Source of the DNA: Heliocybe sulcata
Taxonomy: Eukaryota > Basidiomycota > Agaricomycetes > Gloeophyllales > Gloeophyllaceae
Assembly (NCBI GenBank): GCA_004369045.1
Contig: ML213505.1
Span: 1,609,849 to 1,673,848, forward strand
DNA length: 64,000 bases
Reading direction: 5' to 3'
Shown: piece after piece, positions 60,201 through 64,000 of the stretch
Layout of the letters: every line of letters starts with the position of its first letter
Numbering within the stretch: position 1 is the stretch's first letter
Notes under the pieces: generated by a model
Seen by the model: only the letters and a program-made list of their open reading frames with translations
Told to the model about the DNA's origin: nothing
Database searches by the model: none
Program-made: the position numbers and the translations under genes

Positions 60201-60684
60201 GGGATAAACTCTTACCTTCCCTCAGTCTTCCCCTGGACCCTATCATGCTGACTATTTCGGAGCTCTTTCCGAAAGTCCAAGATATACAAAATGGGCGCCA
60301 CAAGTCCAACTCTACGACTGCGATTGTTGATTTCTTATCGAATGTCACGCTGAAGGACACGTTACCGCCACCACCTCCGGTTACACCCCGACGATTTATG
60401 GTGAGCTGATAGCCCCATACCCGATGCATTCAGTATCTCTAATGATGATCTAGTGGTCAGAGGCGTCTATCGTCTGGTTAACATCCTTGATATGGGGTGA
60501 GATCTATGTAAGAGGCATGACGCCCCTAGGAGTCTGGAACTCCACGAACGTCCGCCTCTTCTACGTCAAGCACACTCAGACACAACAACTGCAGATCAAG
60601 GATGCTGTCTCCAGTGTCGTAGGAGGTCTGCTTGGGCGAACGGCGTCCGGAGAAGGTTCTCCTCGCCAGCGTCCTGCAGCGTGA
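57263..60684 (+). CDS. HID1-like protein (high-temperature-induced dauer-forming)
   Basis: Homologue of metazoan HID-1, a Golgi-associated peripheral protein needed for vesicle and dense-core granule sorting; fungal orthologues exist but are little studied. The start at 57263 gives MFKLPSNLSAPFGLLGDEAK. Exons give SLTAILSKEYLGYGYILESS, FRRALLEAPENVATLLRVIS and an acidic disordered insert (IEDEEEDDDTQASRPTSPKA). The body continues with LPSLAERLFSCLIDLMFCCG, LLVLFSKQIYVSPSALLSTP and CFQLLCVLLDFQSGSTRDAD, and later a second disordered segment (STSEDDSPSTQPLMSPTAGE). The last exons, WVTSWQQG onward and RGMTPLGVWNSTNVRLFYVK, complete the Hid1 domain; the stop is at 60682-60684. Intron number is large, so exon edges were not all fixed. 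Confidence 0.87.
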
Positions 60685-61307
60685 GAGAGAGCTATGTAGT
60701 AGTTTATTGCCATATCGTGTTGTACCTCATCATCACCCTGGATATTTTCAAGTTCAGACGGCTATGCAGGCATGCCCGAAATGTGAAGCTTCAAGCTCAG
60801 CCCTTGAGCACGGTCTCTGTATCCGCAGCATTGCCCAGCGGGGAGTGATCCATTAGGCATATTCGGGGTTGCCGCCTATATCTCCAAGGCTGGCCTGAGC
60901 GGTCCCACCGTTCACCGAGTAACAGCAGGGCGGAAAGCGATAGACAGCTGAGATAGCCCTTTCAGGGCGACTGCCCCGAAGCAGGATGTCCGACCGCATC
61001 AACCGCGGCTCTAAGCGCTATATCTGATTCTGACTCGAAGTCAGAAAGGCACCAGTGCTGTCGGAGAGCCCAGGGCCGTTGAATATACACAGAATATCAG
61101 AACAGAGCTCGACTAATTTGAGGGCTTCGGTCAGAGTAGTGGCTGGCGGTGTTTACGTTTGTTTTACCGCAGCCATACTTGGTTCCGGGGCGAGGCTGCC
61201 GCGTTGTCTGGTGCACTCATTGACACCCCCTTGTCTCCTGCTTCCATCTTCGACCACTAGTTCGTCTGATATAAAGTCGTCTTCTCGCCCACTACCGTCA
61301 GATAACA
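60685..61307. other. Intergenic region, ATG8 promoter
   Basis: Holds the 3' flank of HID1 and the promoter of ATG8. A TATA-like word atataaag at 61269-61276 lies about 32 bases before the ATG8 start codon. No gene seen in between. Confidence 0.45.
61269..61276 (+). promoter_or_regulatory. TATA-like element of ATG8
   Basis: atataaag about 32 bases upstream of the ATG8 start. The spacing fits a TATA box with a short leader; the transcription start is not visible. Confidence 0.4.
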
Positions 61308-61920
61308 ATGCGTTCAAAGTTCAAGGACGAGCACCCCTTCGGTACGTGCGCCCTAGCCCGTGCACAGCTCGGAGCGGTCAGGCTTACGCCGTCGTGCACC
61401 CCGGTCCTACAGAGAAGCGCAAGGCTGAGGCTGAGCGTATCCGCCAGAAGTACCCGGATCGTATCCCAGTGCGTCGCGTGGAGCGCGCTCTTTCACGTCC
61501 GAGTACTGACTCCACCTAACTATAGGTCATTTGCGAGAAGGCGGATAGGACAGACATTCCCACCATTGACAAGAAGAAGTACTTGGTGCCATCGGTGCGT
61601 TCACAGAACGATGCGACGAGAGATGTATTCGCTAACGAGTTCGTTGTTAGGACTTGACCGTCGGCCAGTTCGTCTACGTAATCCGGAAGCGTATCAAGCT
61701 CGCGCCGGAGAAGGCTATCTTCATATTCGTCGACGAGGTCTTACCGCCAACAGCAGCACTCATGTCCGCGATCTATGAGGAGCACAAGTGCGCGGACCCT
61801 CCTTACTCTGACTGCTCCATGCTAATTATCTGCTTCCCTAGGGACGAGGACGGCTTCTTGTATGTCAGCTACTCTGGCGAGAACACATTCGGGAGCGAGG
61901 AGTCATCACGGAGCGCATGA
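61308..61920 (+). CDS. ATG8: Autophagy-related ubiquitin-like modifier Atg8
   Basis: Ubiquitin-like protein conjugated to phosphatidylethanolamine on autophagosome membranes. Spliced product of 124 residues: [11 protein letters not shown] joins [20 protein letters not shown], then [40 protein letters not shown] and [20 protein letters not shown]. The scissile Gly at 116 is in SGENTFG, followed by the 8-residue tail SEESSRSA to be cut by Atg4. The start ATG at 61308 and stop at 61918-61920 are secure. Introns lie after HPF, RIPV, the VPS of KKYLVPS and EEHK. A TATA-like element precedes it. Confidence 0.97.
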
Positions 61921-62419
61921 TCGTCTCGAGTCCGCAGTCTTGCCTGCGCTTTGGGCTTGAGCTGCACGAGAGGGTTTACGGAGCCAGATATATAACGAAC
62001 ATCATAATGAGTTCCGTTTTGTCGCTTGTTCTACTGCGGTTCGCAGTTGCTGCGCCGTACTTTCCCTTCACCGGCACGTATCCCTCCTTCCTGGTTTCTT
62101 CTTGTGTAGTTCTAGCTCTTATATCCACTCTTCATTTCTTTGACTCACGACATCGTAAGAGGATGATACTCATGTATGAACACTGTATAGAGGAGCTTTG
62201 GCGATGAGAACATACTCGATTGAATCTTCCACTTGAAGCTTGATATCTTGGGTACTACGCCTGAGCCGCCGGCCCACTATGGTGTAATCCCTCCCTGATA
62301 CTCATGTGCTCCCACCAGATGTCGACAGAGCGCTTATCATGTTCTGTGCTGCGTATTGACCTTGTCTTGGGATATATAAGATAGTGAGTCAGTGCCTATG
62401 AATATTCCCGTGTTCTAGG
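61921..62419. other. Intergenic region, aminopeptidase promoter
   Basis: Contains the 3' flank of ATG8 and the promoter of the aminopeptidase. A TATA element, atatataa, lies at 62372-62379, about 41 bases before the start. A hydrophobic plus-strand frame at 61917-62207 overlaps the ATG8 stop and is probably chance. Confidence 0.45.
62372..62379 (+). promoter_or_regulatory. TATA box of the aminopeptidase gene
   Basis: atatataa about 41 bases before the ATG, the clearest TATA box in the window. Confidence 0.5.
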
Positions 62420-63877
62420 ATGAAGCTGAGCGTGTCCTTCGTTGTTTCTGCTCTCTTTGCGGTTCTCAACACCGCGAATGCCTTGCAAGTAGTTCTCGAC
62501 GACTCGCACCCGCCTCATCACGCATTTGGTCTCAAGAATGCCCCTTTGGAGCATCGCATACAGCAGTTCTCTCATGTTACTGCCGATCCAGTTGAATTAT
62601 ACAAGTTGGTCGACCCCGATGGTGCAGCCGACCTCAATGAACCGCGCCTGCTAAAAATCTGGGGAGAACAGGAGGCGGAGTGGTTGACGGAGGGCGACAA
62701 GTTGAGGCTGCACAGGCAGGGACTGAAGTTCACGGATATCACGGAGACGAGAAATTTGGGGCAGAAGAACAAGGTGAAGGTTCAGGCAGCCACCGGTGAG
62801 CAGTAAGGAGTTCATGGAGTGGCCGAACGGGACTGACTCTTCAGTGATCGAAGAATTCCCTGAGATCTCATATGGCACGAAAATTCGGGATGTTATCTCG
62901 CATCTGTCCGCGCATGATATGCGAGACAACCTCGAGAAGCTGACGAGCTTCTTCAACCGCTTCTACAAGAGCGAGAACGGGGGTGCTAGCAGCCACTGGT
63001 TGTATTTGCAGGTTCTGACGTACGTGCCCCTCCCAGTAGGATGTCTTGCATCAATGAGTTGACCTACATCACTGTCCACAGATCATTGCAAAAGCAGACC
63101 CTACCATCCCCCTGTCCATCCGAAAATTCACACACAGCTTCCCTCAATCTTCCATCATTGCGCGCTTCGAGCCGAGATATCCTTCATCGAACAAGACCGC
63201 AGCCGTCATCATAGGCGCCCACCAGGACTCCGCCAACTACTTGCACCCGCTCCTCCCCGCCCCAGGTGCAGATGACGATGGCAGCGGCACTGTCACCATC
63301 TTGGAGGCGTTCAGGGTGCTCGTCGAGCGCAATCTCACACCCGAGTATCCGGTGGAGTTCCACTGGTATGCCGGTGAGGAGGGCGGCCTGCTTGGGTCGC
63401 GTCCTATTGCAGCTGAGTATGAGATGCTCGGAAGGGATGTCAGGGGCATGCTCCAGTTCGACATGACCGCGTATACGAAGACGAATCATACGCCGACTGT
63501 TGCGTTCATTACGACGGATGTAAACACCCCGCTTACGGAATACGCGGTCTCCTTGAGTAAGGAGTATGCTGACTACCCTGTTCAACGTGAGCATCTCTCC
63601 TTCCGACTGTTATCGCGTCTTGACATCTGTGAATGTCCCATTTGTAGTTGCGAAGCTGTTCCCTCGTGCGGGCTCGGACCATATGTCGTGGCATGACGCC
63701 GGCTACAAGGCTGGATTCGCCACGGAAGGAGATCCTTACACTGAGTTCGATCCCTATGTTCATACTAGTGTTAACGATACCATGTATCTTCCCGACGGCG
63801 AGTTCAGCTTCGAGCACGCCCTGGAGTTCTCGAAGGTCGCAGTTGCATTTGCTGTTGAGCTGGGGGGTTGCATGTAG
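62420..63877 (+). CDS. Secreted leucine aminopeptidase, M28 family
   Basis: Extracellular zinc exopeptidase removing N-terminal residues from peptides, as Aspergillus Lap1. The start at 62420 gives the signal peptide MKLSVSFVVSALFAVLNTAN. A propeptide-like region follows (HHAFGLKNAPLEHRIQQFSH). The catalytic domain has zinc ligands: His of VIIGAHQDSANY, Asp of PGADDDGSGTVTILEAFRV, the acid pair in FHWYAGEEGGLLGSRP, Asp of GMLQFDMTAY, and, after an intron, SDHMSWHDAGYKAGFATEGD with the last His. The end is EFSKVAVAFAVELGGCM, stop at 63875-63877. Several Asn-X-Ser/Thr sites occur. About 400 residues, as usual. Likely involved in nitrogen scavenging. Confidence 0.94.
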
Positions 63878-64000
63878 AGTAGACCGGTCCTATCAGGTGG
63901 TACCTTCCTGCACTGGTAGGATATATAACCGAATTTCCAGATTCCGACTGCGCTGCGCCCGTACCAGTACAGACGTATTGCATATAGGGTTTAGGGATAT

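Overview
The window is nuclear DNA of a filamentous fungus, most likely an Agaricomycete and plausibly a wood-decay polypore. The evidence is the dense set of short introns (about 45-75 nt, GT...AG), compact genes on both strands, GC-rich coding sequence, a secreted intradiol dioxygenase of the kind common in wood-rotting fungi, and a degenerate F-box/leucine-rich gene of basidiomycete type. I recognise twenty-one protein genes and describe two further genes of unknown function (one of them very weak); gene models were built by hand from splice signals and family alignment in memory, so exon edges are inferred unless a motif crosses them.

Layout. 1-6197 has no gene I can support. 6198-16029 carries two sulfate permease paralogues (SulP plus STAS) facing each other, enclosing a mitochondrial YebC/TACO1-type translation activator and an SVOP-like MFS transporter. 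17457-21403 is a long EST1/SMG-type protein with a C-terminal PIN domain. 22317-25680 is a tandem pair of nearly identical short-chain dehydrogenases with duplicated promoters. 26345-28833 holds a SnoaL/NTF2-like protein and the WD40 protein STRAP. 30363-31847 is a divergent pair, nucleoside diphosphate kinase and QCR7. 32055-34814 is transketolase; 35649-38736 a GH31 alpha-xylosidase, divergent from an L-serine dehydratase (39188-40560); 40791-41210 is PET100.

The second half continues with an F-box-like gene with a frameshift (42078-43718), the DNA polymerase delta small subunit (43892-45700), the intradiol dioxygenase (47313-48857), a 4.2-kb gene-poor and repeat-rich stretch (48858-53070), glutamate decarboxylase (53071-55046), an unknown single-pass membrane protein (55604-56512), HID1 (57263-60684), ATG8 (61308-61920) and a secreted M28 aminopeptidase (62420-63877).

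Most genes are ordinary housekeeping or carbon/nitrogen metabolism genes and are not an operon-like system. Three serve the mitochondrion (TACO1-like, QCR7, PET100) but are dispersed. The unusual points are the inverted sulfate permease pair with an intron difference and a shared C-terminal tail, the duplicated dehydrogenase-plus-promoter unit, a 6-nt microexon in STRAP, an in-frame upstream start with a hydrophobic leader in front of the nucleoside diphosphate kinase, an altered PIN motif, and two non-coding repeat zones. I found no transposon, virus-like element, CRISPR array or tRNA that I could support, and no clear undescribed multi-gene system.
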